From contig JAAVHM010000008.1 of NCBI GenBank assembly GCA_014799675.1, positions 1-12,657 of the forward strand: 12,657 nucleotides of DNA, given 5' to 3'. The notes below the pieces were generated by a model. It had not been told where the DNA came from, did no database searches, and was given only the letters and a program-made list of their open reading frames with translations. Position numbers and translations under genes: made by a program. Origin of the DNA: Ruminococcus sp. Lineage in GTDB: Bacteria > Bacillota > Clostridia > Oscillospirales > Ruminococcaceae. The number at the start of each line of letters is the position of its first letter. The stretch's first letter is position 1. Positions 1 to 6,595 of this stretch are shown piece by piece.

Positions 1-174
1 GAGGGCGAAGTTCAGACAATGCAGTTCGGAGAAGCTTTGCGGCACATACCTCTGCTGCGCGGCGGCAGACCGATAAAAAGCAATTACTGCGCCTTTTGGA
101 AAATCGAAAATAACGAATATTATATAAGAGAATTTGCCGAGATACTGAAAGAAAAATTTTCATCGGATAATTAA
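1..174 (+). CDS. C-terminal fragment of an unidentified protein
   Basis: Frame 1 is open from the first base to a TAA at 172-174 and encodes the last 57 residues of a gene that begins outside the window. The fragment ends in a charged helix-like tail (EFAEILKEKFSSDN) and contains a glycine-rich turn (LLRGGRPIKSN) followed by an aromatic stretch (YCAFWKIENNEYYIREF). I do not recognise the family from this piece. The uninterrupted frame up to the window edge and the codon use resembling the neighbours make a real gene likely. It converges on the two-component operon, whose last gene ends at 309 on the other strand. Confidence 0.6.
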   Translation, partial: EGEVQTMQFGEALRHIPLLRGGRPIKSNYCAFWKIENNEYYIREFAEILKEKFSSDN

Positions 175-308
175 TTTTGAACTGATGGATTTACAACCCA
201 AGTGCAGCAGAATTTACAAAAAATTAAGAAGCAACTCAGCAGGAGAACGGAAGCCCAAACGCTTTCCGGGACGATTGTTAATTCTGTAGATAGTCGTAAA
301 TATCTTTC

Positions 309-938
309 TCAAACCAGATTATTTTTCACAGCAAACACAGCAAGCTGGGTGCGGTCTTTAAGCTCCAGCTTTTCAAGCAGGCGGGATATGCTGTTGCGGA
401 CAGTTCCCTCCGCAAGGAAAAGCCGTCCCGCGATCTCCTTGTTGTCGCAGCCATCGCATATAAGGGCAAGAAGCTCCCGTTCTCTTTCGGTAAGCTCAAA
501 GCTTGCCGCAGAGGGCGCGGAGGGCGTTATTGTCTGCCTTATGGACGAAAACACAGTTGCTCCGAACACGTTTATGCCGCTGTGGACTGCCTTTATTGCG
601 CCGATAATTTTATCGTGCTCCATTTCTTTAAGTATGTAGCCGTCCGCGCCGCAGGAGACAGCTTTCTGCACGGTCTCGCTGTCGTCAAACGTAGTCAGCA
701 CAAGCACCTTTATTTCGGGGAAATGCGCCTTTATCTGCCGTGTGCCGTACTCGCCGTCATAACGGGGCATACGCATATCCATAAGCACCACGTCGGGGGA
801 AGCTTTCACGCACATTTCAAAGGCTTCCTTTCCGTCCGAAGCCTGACCCACCACCTCTATTTCCTCGTCGGCGGCAAGGGACACTTCAAGCCCCATTCGG
901 AGTATTTGTATATCGTCAGCAATTATTACTTTTATCAT
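309..938 (-). CDS. NarL/FixJ (LuxR-HTH) family response regulator
   Basis: This 209-residue two-domain transcription factor is the predicted partner of the kinase encoded just upstream. The receiver domain (about 1-120) has the acidic pair D8/D9, the phosphoacceptor D54 in VVLMDMRMP, T82/T83 in VLVLTTFDD and the conserved K104 in YILKE. The C-terminal LuxR-type helix-turn-helix (about 145-205) begins with LTERERELLALICDG and carries the recognition helix region EGTVRNSISRLLEKL. Length and layout are typical of the family. It is the second gene of a minus-strand operon with the sensor kinase. The start codon follows AAGGAG placed directly after the 94-bp intercistronic element. Family role: phosphorylation promotes dimer binding to DNA. 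The regulon cannot be read here; the divergent TetR/ABC operon and its own promoter are natural candidates (inference). Confidence 0.95.
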   Translation of the reverse strand: MIKVIIADDIQILRMGLEVSLAADEEIEVVGQASDGKEAFEMCVKASPDVVLMDMRMPRYDGEYGTRQIKAHFPEIKVLVLTTFDDSETVQKAVSCGADGYILKEMEHDKIIGAIKAVHSGINVFGATVFSSIRQTITPSAPSAASFELTERERELLALICDGCDNKEIAGRLFLAEGTVRNSISRLLEKLELKDRTQLAVFAVKNNLV

Positions 939-951
939 CGTTCTTCTCCTT

Positions 952-1045
952 TTTTGACAGATAACTGTATAGAAATATTGTTACCCATGGAAGCATTTTA
1001 CCCTTATTAGCATAGTACGCCTAAAGGGGTAAAGGCTCAGCCTTT
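952..1045 (-). repeat. 94-bp intercistronic element, copy A (kinase to regulator)
   Basis: Read on the minus strand, this copy matches 3477-3570 (plus strand) at 84 of 94 positions with no gaps, and similarity stops sharply at both ends. Eight of the ten differences are transitions. It begins with AAAGGC-TGA-GCCTTT, a 6-bp hairpin whose loop is the kinase stop codon, and ends at TGTCAAAA, immediately upstream of the regulator's AAGGAG. TTTACCC and GGGTAAA (7 bp) can pair across its centre, and GGTAAC can pair with GTTATC near its 3' end. An ATG at 996 opens a 26-codon frame beginning MLPWVTIFLYSYLSK, which ends at 916 inside the regulator gene in another frame. Confidence 0.9.
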
Positions 1046-2674
1046 AGGGACAGGTATTTTTATTGTTGCGGTAAAACCTATTCCCTCACCCGACCTGAAA
1101 ACCGCCGAGCCGCCTAAAGCCTCCGTCCGTTCAATAATTCCACGCAGACCGTCATGGGCGTTTATTTCGGCGCAGCCTCTGCCGTTGTCGAACACGTAAA
1201 GCTCTATCGAAGTCCCGAGAAATTTTATAATAACGTCTATCCTGTCAGCCCCCGAATACCTCACGGAATTTGTGACAAGCTCCCGAAAGCTGCTGTATAT
1301 ATTCTGAACGCAGAAAGAGTAGCTTTCGTCCTCCGTTCCCTGAACGCAGACCTGCACGTTTATGTCTCTCACAGCGTTTGCGACAGTCCTTACGGCGGCG
1401 GTGACGGTTGACATAAAGCTGTCCTCCCGCAGGTCGTTTATGGAACATCTTATCTGGGTAAGTCCGCCCCTTGCAAGGGACTCGGTTTTTTCCGCAAATT
1501 CAAGGAGTTCCTCCGTCTCGGCGCAGGATCTTATATTTGCAATTCGTGACTGGGAAAGCTTTGCCAAGGAACTTATTATGGTAAAAGTGTGTCCCGCGGT
1601 GTCGTGTACTTCCTGTGCAATTCGGTTGCGCTCCTGCTCCAGAACAAGCTTCTGCCGCGCAAGGGCAAGCTCCTCGGTTTTCTCGATAAGCTGATAATAG
1701 CGTGATATGTCCGAAACTATGACGATATGCGCCACGGCGACCCCCTTGTCGTTGAAACAGAGGTAGTGCCGTATGCCGTAAATATTGCCGTCCTTTTCCG
1801 CTTCGGCATAGTCGAAATTCTCGGCGGTACTTTTTCCCGAAAGCTCCGAAATGTACGAAATAAGGGACGTGAAATCGGTCTTTTCCGAAATACTAAGCTG
1901 TCTCTTTGCGGTTCGGCTCAAATAGGAAATTCTGCCCCTGCGGTTGAAAACTATGACCCCCTCCTCAATGGAGTTGAACGCGTCCTCAAAGGCGACCTCG
2001 TTCACGTTCAGAAAGCCGTAGCGGTATGTTGCAAGAAGTACCATGATCCCCGAAAAAACAAAGGAAATGGGAGTTAGCGCAAAGTCAAAGGTTATCACGT
2101 CCGCAAGGGTGAGCAGATTTATTATCAGCGGCACGGCTGTCCCCAATGTGAGAAGCACCGCCTGACCGCGGGAACGTTCCTTTATCTCAAAGCATTTTTT
2201 CCAGACAAGGGCAATGCCGATAAACATTACAAGATATGTGTACACCTGCATGATGTAGAAAACAGGACCGTGTACAACGCCGTCCATGGAAAATTCGGAA
2301 TAGTAAAGCCCGTGGAGAGGGTTTGCCGCGGCGCAGAAAAATATAAGGGAGGAGAAAGTCAGCGTACCGATAACAAGGGGCTTGGAAAGCTCCCTTTCCA
2401 TGTAGCTTACCGCAAAAATCAGCCAGCAGCTTCCCAGAAAGCTTATGCCGAGATTTCCCACGGCATAGCTTATAAGAAGCTGTTTTTCGCTTTCCGCCAT
2501 GATTATCATAAGCTGGGAAACTATCCACAAAAGCTGGGAAAACATACAGCCCACAAAGCTGAACGTGACGTTGCCGCGGCTGCCCTTTACCGTAAGCCAT
2601 AAGATAGCCGCGCACACCGTAAAAAGCGCCGCAAGAAGCATTACGGTTATCACAGGAAGCAATTCTGCGCTCAT
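1037..2674 (-). CDS. Sensor histidine kinase, 7TM N-terminus, PAS, HisKA_3 type
   Basis: This 545-residue membrane kinase starts with about seven hydrophobic segments between residues 6 and 220, resembling the 7TM N-terminal region found on some Firmicute histidine kinases. A PAS-like segment follows (about 225-330, beginning EDAFNSIEEGVIVFNRRGRI), then a coiled linker. The phosphoacceptor is H357 in RIAQEVHDTAGH, a HisKA_3 motif that pairs with NarL-type regulators. The ATP-binding domain has the N box around N469 (FRELVTNSVRYSG), the DNGRGC box at 496-501 and GLRGIIERTEALGG at 509-522. All catalytic motifs look intact. The start is an ATG preceded by AAAGGA. The last two residues, Lys-Gly, and the stop lie inside the 94-bp repeat, as they do in TetR on the other side. 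The ligand is unknown; a 7TM plus PAS layout suggests membrane or small-molecule sensing. Confidence 0.93.
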   Translation of the reverse strand: MSAELLPVITVMLLAALFTVCAAILWLTVKGSRGNVTFSFVGCMFSQLLWIVSQLMIIMAESEKQLLISYAVGNLGISFLGSCWLIFAVSYMERELSKPLVIGTLTFSSLIFFCAAANPLHGLYYSEFSMDGVVHGPVFYIMQVYTYLVMFIGIALVWKKCFEIKERSRGQAVLLTLGTAVPLIINLLTLADVITFDFALTPISFVFSGIMVLLATYRYGFLNVNEVAFEDAFNSIEEGVIVFNRRGRISYLSRTAKRQLSISEKTDFTSLISYISELSGKSTAENFDYAEAEKDGNIYGIRHYLCFNDKGVAVAHIVIVSDISRYYQLIEKTEELALARQKLVLEQERNRIAQEVHDTAGHTFTIISSLAKLSQSRIANIRSCAETEELLEFAEKTESLARGGLTQIRCSINDLREDSFMSTVTAAVRTVANAVRDINVQVCVQGTEDESYSFCVQNIYSSFRELVTNSVRYSGADRIDVIIKFLGTSIELYVFDNGRGCAEINAHDGLRGIIERTEALGGSAVFRSGEGIGFTATIKIPVPKG

Positions 2675-2768
2675 AGGTTCAGTCCTTTCTGTTTTGTTTT
2701 ATTAGCAATATCCTTTCCTATTTTACAACATTTTTAGGGAAAAATCAACTGCCATTGCCGTTAAATAG

Positions 2769-2797
2769 ATTATAGCAGGTAATTCTGTTCAGGGCAA
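2769..2797 (-). promoter_or_regulatory. Candidate promoter of the kinase/regulator operon
   Basis: On the minus strand, TTGCCC (2797-2792) is followed after 17 bp by a perfect TATAAT (2774-2769). This would place the transcription start near 2762, giving an untranslated leader of roughly 90 bases before the kinase ATG at 2674. The spacing is ideal and the -35 matches four of six consensus positions. Confidence 0.6.
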
Positions 2798-2804
2798 TAT
2801 GCCG

Positions 2805-2833
2805 TTTGTCACTATTTGAGTGACATTTGTCAC
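2805..2833. promoter_or_regulatory. TTTGTCAC direct repeats, 21 bp apart
   Basis: TTTGTCAC occurs at 2805-2812 and again at 2826-2833, a 21-bp period corresponding to two helical turns. A GTGAC at 2820-2824 makes an inverted match to the GTCAC of the first copy. The block lies just upstream of the kinase -35 box and just upstream of the TetR -35 box. That is where a response regulator activating its own operon, or acting on both divergent promoters, could bind. The binding protein is inferred. Confidence 0.4.
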
Positions 2834-2851
2834 TTTTTTTGAGAAAAAGAC

Positions 2852-2880
2852 TTGACAAACAATTTTATTTAATATATAAT
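2852..2880 (+). promoter_or_regulatory. Consensus sigma-A promoter of the TetR/ABC operon
   Basis: TTGACA (2852-2857) and TATAAT (2875-2880) are both perfect and separated by exactly 17 bp. The TetR start codon lies 41 bp downstream. A promoter this strong would normally need repression, which fits the palindrome overlapping its -10 box. Confidence 0.85.
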
Positions 2881-2907
2881 AACAAGTGTTATATAACATT
2901 TGTTATT
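2878..2907. promoter_or_regulatory. 30-bp palindromic operator, likely TetR autorepression site
   Basis: The two 15-bp half sites match at 14 of 15 positions, each carrying AATAACAA or AATAACAAA-like sequence around a TTATATAA centre. The palindrome begins within the -10 hexamer and covers the expected transcription start, so a bound dimer would block RNA polymerase. Its position directly upstream of the TetR gene is the standard arrangement for self-regulation in that family. Confidence 0.8.
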
Positions 2908-2921
2908 CAAGAGGTGATAAA

Positions 2922-3485
2922 ATGCCCCCTAAAACAAGGGTCGAAAAGGAAGATATAATAAATGCCGCCGCCGATATAGTTCGGGAAAATAGCATAGCCG
3001 CCCTTAATGCGAGAGCCGTTGCCGCAAAGCTGGGAGTTTCCACACAGCCTATTTTTTCAAATTACAGCACAATGGAAGAGCTTAAAGGCGACGTTCTGGA
3101 CTACGCGTACAACGTTTACGCAGGATATCTTGAAAGAGGTATGACCTCGGGAGAATACCCGATCTACAAGGCAAGTGGAATGGCGTACATTCAGTTTGCA
3201 AAGGAGGAACGGGAGCTTTTCAAGCTGCTTTTTATGCGGGACAGGCGGGGCGAAAAATTAGTCCAGAAAGACGACGAATTCAAGCCGATAGTCGGTATTA
3301 TCATGAAAAATCTCGGTATCAGCGAGGAGGAAGCCACAATGTTCCACCTTGAAATGTGGGTGTACGTCCACGGCATTGCCTCCATGATCGCAACATCTTA
3401 TCTTGAATGGGACAAAGAAACTATCAGCAGAATGCTTACAGACGTTTATATGGGACTGAAAGAACGCTACACCAAAAAAGGCTGA
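2922..3485 (+). CDS. TetR/AcrR family transcriptional repressor
   Basis: This 187-residue regulator has an N-terminal helix-turn-helix (about 8-55). It runs from EDIINAAADIVRENS through VAAKLGVSTQPIFSNYSTMEEL, the TetR_N pattern with a phenylalanine-asparagine-tyrosine in place of the usual YYHF. The C-terminal ligand/dimer domain contains MWVYVHGIASMIATSYLEW, resembling the tryptophan-histidine-glycine region of several TetR subfamilies. I chose the ATG at 2922, preceded by AAGAGGTG. The in-frame GTG at 2886 lies inside the operator and has no ribosome site. Ending KKG-stop, its last two codons fall inside the 94-bp repeat. Family knowledge: such proteins bind a small molecule and release the operator. 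Here it probably controls the exporter that follows. The inducer is unknown. Confidence 0.93.
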   Translation: MPPKTRVEKEDIINAAADIVRENSIAALNARAVAAKLGVSTQPIFSNYSTMEELKGDVLDYAYNVYAGYLERGMTSGEYPIYKASGMAYIQFAKEERELFKLLFMRDRRGEKLVQKDDEFKPIVGIIMKNLGISEEEATMFHLEMWVYVHGIASMIATSYLEWDKETISRMLTDVYMGLKERYTKKG

Positions 3486-3570
3486 GCCTTTACCCTTTTA
3501 GGCTTACTGCGTCAATAAGGGTAAAATGCTCCCATGGGTAACAATACTTTTATACCGTTATCTGTCAAAA
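3477..3570 (+). repeat. 94-bp intercistronic element, copy B (TetR to ABC ATPase)
   Basis: Second copy of the element, in inverted orientation to copy A on the chromosome but in the same orientation relative to transcription. AAAGGC (3477-3482), the TetR TGA (3483-3485) and GCCTTT (3486-3491) form the small hairpin. TTTACCCTT (3489-3497) can instead pair with AAGGGTAAA (3517-3525), a perfect 9-bp stem that shares three bases with the first hairpin, so the two are mutually exclusive. GGTAAC and GTTATC near the 3' end give a third possible stem. The ATG at 3526 opens a frame (MLPWVTILLYRYLSK) that here continues in phase into the ATPase gene. Confidence 0.9.
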
Positions 3571-3582
3571 GGAGGAACTTTA

Positions 3583-4311
3583 ATGGAAGCGATAAAAATA
3601 TCGGGTCTTACAAAAAAATACAAGGACGTCACCGCTGTTGACGGTCTTGACCTTGCCATTAACGAGGGGGAGCTTTTTGCGCTTCTCGGCGTAAACGGCG
3701 CGGGCAAGACCACCACTATAAAAATGCTTTCCTGCCTTGCAAAGCCCACGTCGGGGGACGCCTTTTTATGCGGCAAAAGCATTGTAAAGGAAAGCGGAGA
3801 GGTAAAATCCGTAATAGCCGTATCGCCGCAGGAAACGGCGGTCGCGCCTAATCTGACCGTCCGTGAAAATCTTGAATTAATGGCGGGAGTACACGGCTTT
3901 ACAAAAGAAAAAACCGAAAAGAAAATTGCAGAGCTTACCGAGCAGTTCAGCCTTGGGGAGATAACCTCCCAAAAGGCGGGAAAGCTTTCGGGAGGCTGGC
4001 AGAGACGTTTGAGCATTGCAATGGCTCTGATAAGCGAACCGAAAATACTTTTCCTCGACGAGCCTACCTTGGGTCTTGACGTTGTGGCAAGGAGCGAGCT
4101 TTGGGACAATATCCGCGCTCTCAAAGGAAAAATAACAATAATTCTCACCACCCACTATATGGAGGAAGCGGAGTCCCTTTCTGACAGAATAGCCGTTATG
4201 AAAGGTGGAAAGCTTATGATAACAGGTACTGCCCAAGAGATAAAGGATTTCGCAGGCGAGGAAAAATTCGAGGACGCATTTGTCAAGATAGTAAAGGAGG
4301 CGGTAAAATGA
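3583..4311 (+). CDS. ABC transporter ATP-binding protein
   Basis: This is the 242-residue nucleotide-binding subunit of an ABC-2 type exporter. It has Walker A GVNGAGKTT (36-44), the Q-loop glutamine Q83 in AVSPQE, the signature LSGGW (135-139), Walker B ILFLDE (155-160, catalytic E160), the D-loop GLD and the switch histidine H191 in TTHYMEEAE. The signature has W where Q is usual, a variation seen in this subfamily. I chose the ATG at 3583 because AAAGGAGG sits 6-7 bases upstream. An in-frame ATG at 3526 would add 19 residues encoded by the 94-bp repeat. The gene overlaps the permease by ATGA, indicating translational coupling. The protein would hydrolyse ATP at the inner membrane face. The substrate cannot be read; drug, lipid or peptide export is usual with TetR neighbours. 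Confidence 0.96.
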   Translation: MEAIKISGLTKKYKDVTAVDGLDLAINEGELFALLGVNGAGKTTTIKMLSCLAKPTSGDAFLCGKSIVKESGEVKSVIAVSPQETAVAPNLTVRENLELMAGVHGFTKEKTEKKIAELTEQFSLGEITSQKAGKLSGGWQRRLSIAMALISEPKILFLDEPTLGLDVVARSELWDNIRALKGKITIILTTHYMEEAESLSDRIAVMKGGKLMITGTAQEIKDFAGEEKFEDAFVKIVKEAVK

Positions 4312-5039
4312 AACTGAAAGCATTTTCAAGCCGCACAGCAAAGGAAATTCTCCGTGACCCGCTTAATTTGGGCTTCGGACTGGGCTTCCCCGTGGTGCTG
4401 ATACTTCTTTTAAGCGCGATACAGGCGAACATTCCCGTGGAGCTTTTCGTTATCGAAAAGCTTTCCCCCGGCATAGCGATATTCGGGCTTTCGTTTATGA
4501 CGCTTTTTTCCGCGACCCTTATCGCAAAGGACAGGGGCAGCGCAATTCTACAGCGGCTTTACACAACTCCCCTTACGCCGAAGGATTTTATTTTGGGGTA
4601 TACGCTTCCAATACTTCCGATAGCAATTGCTCAATGCGTGGTTTGCTACATATTTGCGGTAATTCTGGGACTTGATATAACCGTGCAGATACTTTTTTCA
4701 ATAATTGCAATAATCCCCTCCGCGCTGTTTTTCATAGCCTTGGGACTGCTTTGCGGCAGCATTTTCAACGATAAGCAGGTAGGCGGGATCTGCGGCGCGC
4801 TTCTGACAAACCTTACGGCATGGCTTTCGGGAATATGGTTTGATTTGGAGCTTGTTGGCGGAGCGTTCAAAAAAATCGCGGACCTGCTCCCCTTTATCCA
4901 CGCGGTTGAAATGGAGCGTGCGGTTTTAAGCGGCAATTATGCGGATATGTTCCCCCACCTTTACTGGGTGCTTGGGTACATGATAGCTGTGTTCGGGTTA
5001 GCCGTATTTGCGTTTTTACGGCAAATGAGACGCCAATGA
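4308..5039 (+). CDS. ABC-2 type transporter permease
   Basis: This 243-residue integral membrane protein has about six hydrophobic segments (roughly 21-40, 53-72, 95-118, 125-150, 155-172, 218-238). Between the second and third lies the typical ABC-2 coupling segment IAKDRGSAILQRLYTTPLTP followed by KDFILGYTLP. A TWLSGIWF-like region and the amphipathic LLPFIHAVEMERAVL precede the last helix, as in other ABC-2 membrane domains. The start overlaps the ATPase stop (ATGA), and AAAGGAGG upstream lies inside the ATPase gene. One permease with one ATPase suggests a homodimeric membrane pore with two ATPase copies. It is the last gene of the TetR operon, followed by a strong terminator. Confidence 0.93.
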   Translation: MKLKAFSSRTAKEILRDPLNLGFGLGFPVVLILLLSAIQANIPVELFVIEKLSPGIAIFGLSFMTLFSATLIAKDRGSAILQRLYTTPLTPKDFILGYTLPILPIAIAQCVVCYIFAVILGLDITVQILFSIIAIIPSALFFIALGLLCGSIFNDKQVGGICGALLTNLTAWLSGIWFDLELVGGAFKKIADLLPFIHAVEMERAVLSGNYADMFPHLYWVLGYMIAVFGLAVFAFLRQMRRQ

Positions 5040-5048
5040 ATTTTTACG

Positions 5049-5078
5049 GGACTTCCGATTTTAAGGAAGTCCTTTTTA
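5049..5078 (+). terminator. Intrinsic terminator of the TetR/ABC operon
   Basis: GGACTTCC (5049-5056) and GGAAGTCC (5065-5072) form a perfect 8-bp stem with an 8-base loop, followed by TTTTT. It begins 10 bases after the permease stop. Confidence 0.85.
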
Positions 5079-5164
5079 ATTAATAATTAACAATTAATAA
5101 TTAATAATTTCTTGTGTGAACTGATTAATAATTATTAATTATTCATTATTAATTATTAATTGTT
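5076..5164. repeat. AT-rich inverted-repeat element (MITE-like)
   Basis: An exact 20-bp inverted repeat (5089-5108 and 5145-5164) made almost wholly of TTAATAATT units surrounds a 36-base centre containing the only GC-richer stretch, CTTGTGTGAACTG. The repeat units extend imperfectly beyond and inside the arms. It lies between an operon terminator and the next promoter, where it disrupts nothing. It has the look of a small dispersed AT-rich repeat; no transposase or clear target duplication is visible. Confidence 0.65.
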
Positions 5165-5188
5165 TTGCTTGCCGCTATGTGATATACT
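5160..5188 (+). promoter_or_regulatory. Candidate promoter of the nucleotidyltransferase operon
   Basis: TTGTTT (5160-5165), 17 bp, then TATACT (5183-5188) with a TGA immediately upstream of the -10 (extended -10 type). It ends 29 bp before the start codon. The -35 overlaps the end of the right arm of the AT-rich inverted repeat. Confidence 0.5.
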
Positions 5189-5217
5189 TTAATAAAGAAT
5201 TTACAAGGAGAATTTTT

Positions 5218-6012
5218 ATGGATATTACCGAAAAGCTTTTTAACGATATAATTAATTTACCCGAGGTGGAAGCAATTGCTCTCGGCGGGTCGAGGGCGGG
5301 CAATGTTTACGACGAAAAATCCGATTACGACGTTTACGTTTATGTTACCGAAGATATTCACGAAAACAAACGCGGAGAAATTTTTGCGCGTTACTGTTCT
5401 GTTGCCGAGATAGGAAATCACTACTGGGAAACGGAGGATAACTGCACTCTCATGGGCGGCGTAGATATTGATATTATTTACAGAGACCTTGACGACTTTG
5501 CGGCGGTAATTTCCCGCACCGTTGACGAATGCGAAGCGACCAACAGCTACACCACCTGTATGTGGCACAATCTCCTGAACAGCAAGATTATTTTCGACAG
5601 AAGCGGCAGGCTTTCGGAGCTGCAAAAGCGGTACAATGTTCCCTATCCAAAAGCTTTGCGGAAAAATATAATTGAGAGAAATATGAAGCTTTTAAGCGGC
5701 GTGCTGCCGTCCTATGATATGCAGATAAAAAAGGCTGCGGGCAGGGGCGACGCCGTCAGCATAAATCACCGCACGGCGGAGTTTCTGGCAAGCTATTTCA
5801 ACATTATTTTTGCGCTGAATGATCTTACTCACCCGGGCGAAAAGCGGCTTGTTCAGCTGTGCAAAGAGCGCTGCAAAATCCTGCCAAATAATTTTGAGGA
5901 AAATTTAAACGGACTTTTTGCGGAAATGTTTTCCGGGGACGTTTCCGAAGCCATTGAAAAAATTGTGAACGAGCTGAAAATTACTTTGAAAAATGAGGGG
6001 GAAAAATTATGA
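5218..6012 (+). CDS. Nucleotidyltransferase-fold protein, DUF4037-like
   Basis: This 264-residue soluble protein has the nucleotidyltransferase signature ALGGSRAGNVYDEKSDYDVY (21-40): GGS at the P-loop-like turn and metal-binding D36/D38 in SDYDVY. A third acidic site is at D83/D85 in GGVDIDIIYRD. The C-terminal half is helical, as in DUF4037-type relatives of kanamycin and lincosamide nucleotidyltransferases. The ATG at 5218 has AAGGAG nine bases upstream; the earlier in-frame start at 5179 lies within the promoter. The stop overlaps the next ATG (ATGA), so it is translationally coupled to the phosphatase. The active-site residues look complete, so nucleotide transfer to a small molecule or protein is possible. 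The substrate is unknown, and I would not call it a resistance gene. Confidence 0.82.
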   Translation: MDITEKLFNDIINLPEVEAIALGGSRAGNVYDEKSDYDVYVYVTEDIHENKRGEIFARYCSVAEIGNHYWETEDNCTLMGGVDIDIIYRDLDDFAAVISRTVDECEATNSYTTCMWHNLLNSKIIFDRSGRLSELQKRYNVPYPKALRKNIIERNMKLLSGVLPSYDMQIKKAAGRGDAVSINHRTAEFLASYFNIIFALNDLTHPGEKRLVQLCKERCKILPNNFEENLNGLFAEMFSGDVSEAIEKIVNELKITLKNEGEKL

Positions 6013-6584
6013 CAACAATTTATTTTGTACGCCATGCCAAGCCCGACAAGACCGTCCATGACGACCGCACAAGACCTCTTACAGCGGAGGGGCTTGCCGA
6101 CTCGGAAAAGGTTACAGAGCTTCTCAAAAATAAAAATATAGACATAATCATGTCAAGCCCCTATAAGCGGAGCATGGACACGGTTGGCGGTCTTGCAAAG
6201 GCTTTGAATAAAGAAATTTTCACCGACGATGATTTCCGCGAAAGGAATGCGGGGTCTTGGTTCGGGGATAATTTTCTGGAGTTTATTGAAAAGCAATGGG
6301 CGGATTTCAATTACCATATTCTCGACGGAGAGTGCCTTGCTTCGGTGCAGGAACGCAATATCCGCGCGCTGAAAAAGGTTCTTGCCGAACACAGCGGGAA
6401 AACGATAGTGATAGCAACTCACGGGACGGCTCTAAGCACGATAATAAATTATTTTGATCCCGCTTATAATTTCAAAAGCTTTATGCGGATACTTAATTTT
6501 ATGCCATATGTTGTGAAAATGGAATTTGAGGGAGAAAGTTTCCTCGGCATGAGCGAAGAGCTTATTATCGATAAAAACTGGTAG
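6009..6584 (+). CDS. Histidine phosphatase family protein (phosphoglycerate mutase-like)
   Basis: This 191-residue member of the branch-1 histidine phosphatases has the catalytic R8-H9 in FVRHAKPD. R54 lies in SSPYKRSMDTV, a presumed acid/base E78 in FRERNAGSW, and the second histidine H138 in VIATHGTAL. The length is typical of small cobC/gpm-like phosphatases rather than of the longer cofactor-dependent glycolytic mutase, so phosphatase activity on a small phosphorylated substrate is more likely than mutase activity. It overlaps the upstream nucleotidyltransferase by four bases. The next gene starts 12 bases after its stop, so the three read as one operon. The substrate is not identifiable from sequence. 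Confidence 0.88.
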   Translation: MTTIYFVRHAKPDKTVHDDRTRPLTAEGLADSEKVTELLKNKNIDIIMSSPYKRSMDTVGGLAKALNKEIFTDDDFRERNAGSWFGDNFLEFIEKQWADFNYHILDGECLASVQERNIRALKKVLAEHSGKTIVIATHGTALSTIINYFDPAYNFKSFMRILNFMPYVVKMEFEGESFLGMSEELIIDKNW

Positions 6585-6595
6585 GAGTGTATAAA

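Noticed and set aside
202..308. Possible terminator for the response regulator (CGGAAAGC/GCTTCCG hairpin on the minus strand, near 247-266)
   Set aside because: The stem has a bulge and is followed by CCGTTCTCC rather than a T run; too weak to annotate.
202..639. 145-codon open frame on the plus strand opposite the response regulator
   Set aside because: It lies antisense to a gene with complete receiver and HTH motifs, has no ribosome site, and its composition is that of a shadow frame.
2886..2921. GTG start giving TetR 12 extra residues
   Set aside because: It would lie inside the operator palindrome at the transcription start and has no Shine-Dalgarno; the ATG at 2922 has one.
952..3570. 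Composite transposon bounded by the two 94-bp repeats
   Set aside because: No transposase, no terminal inverted repeats within each copy and no target duplications; the interior genes are a regulator and a kinase in ordinary divergent layout.
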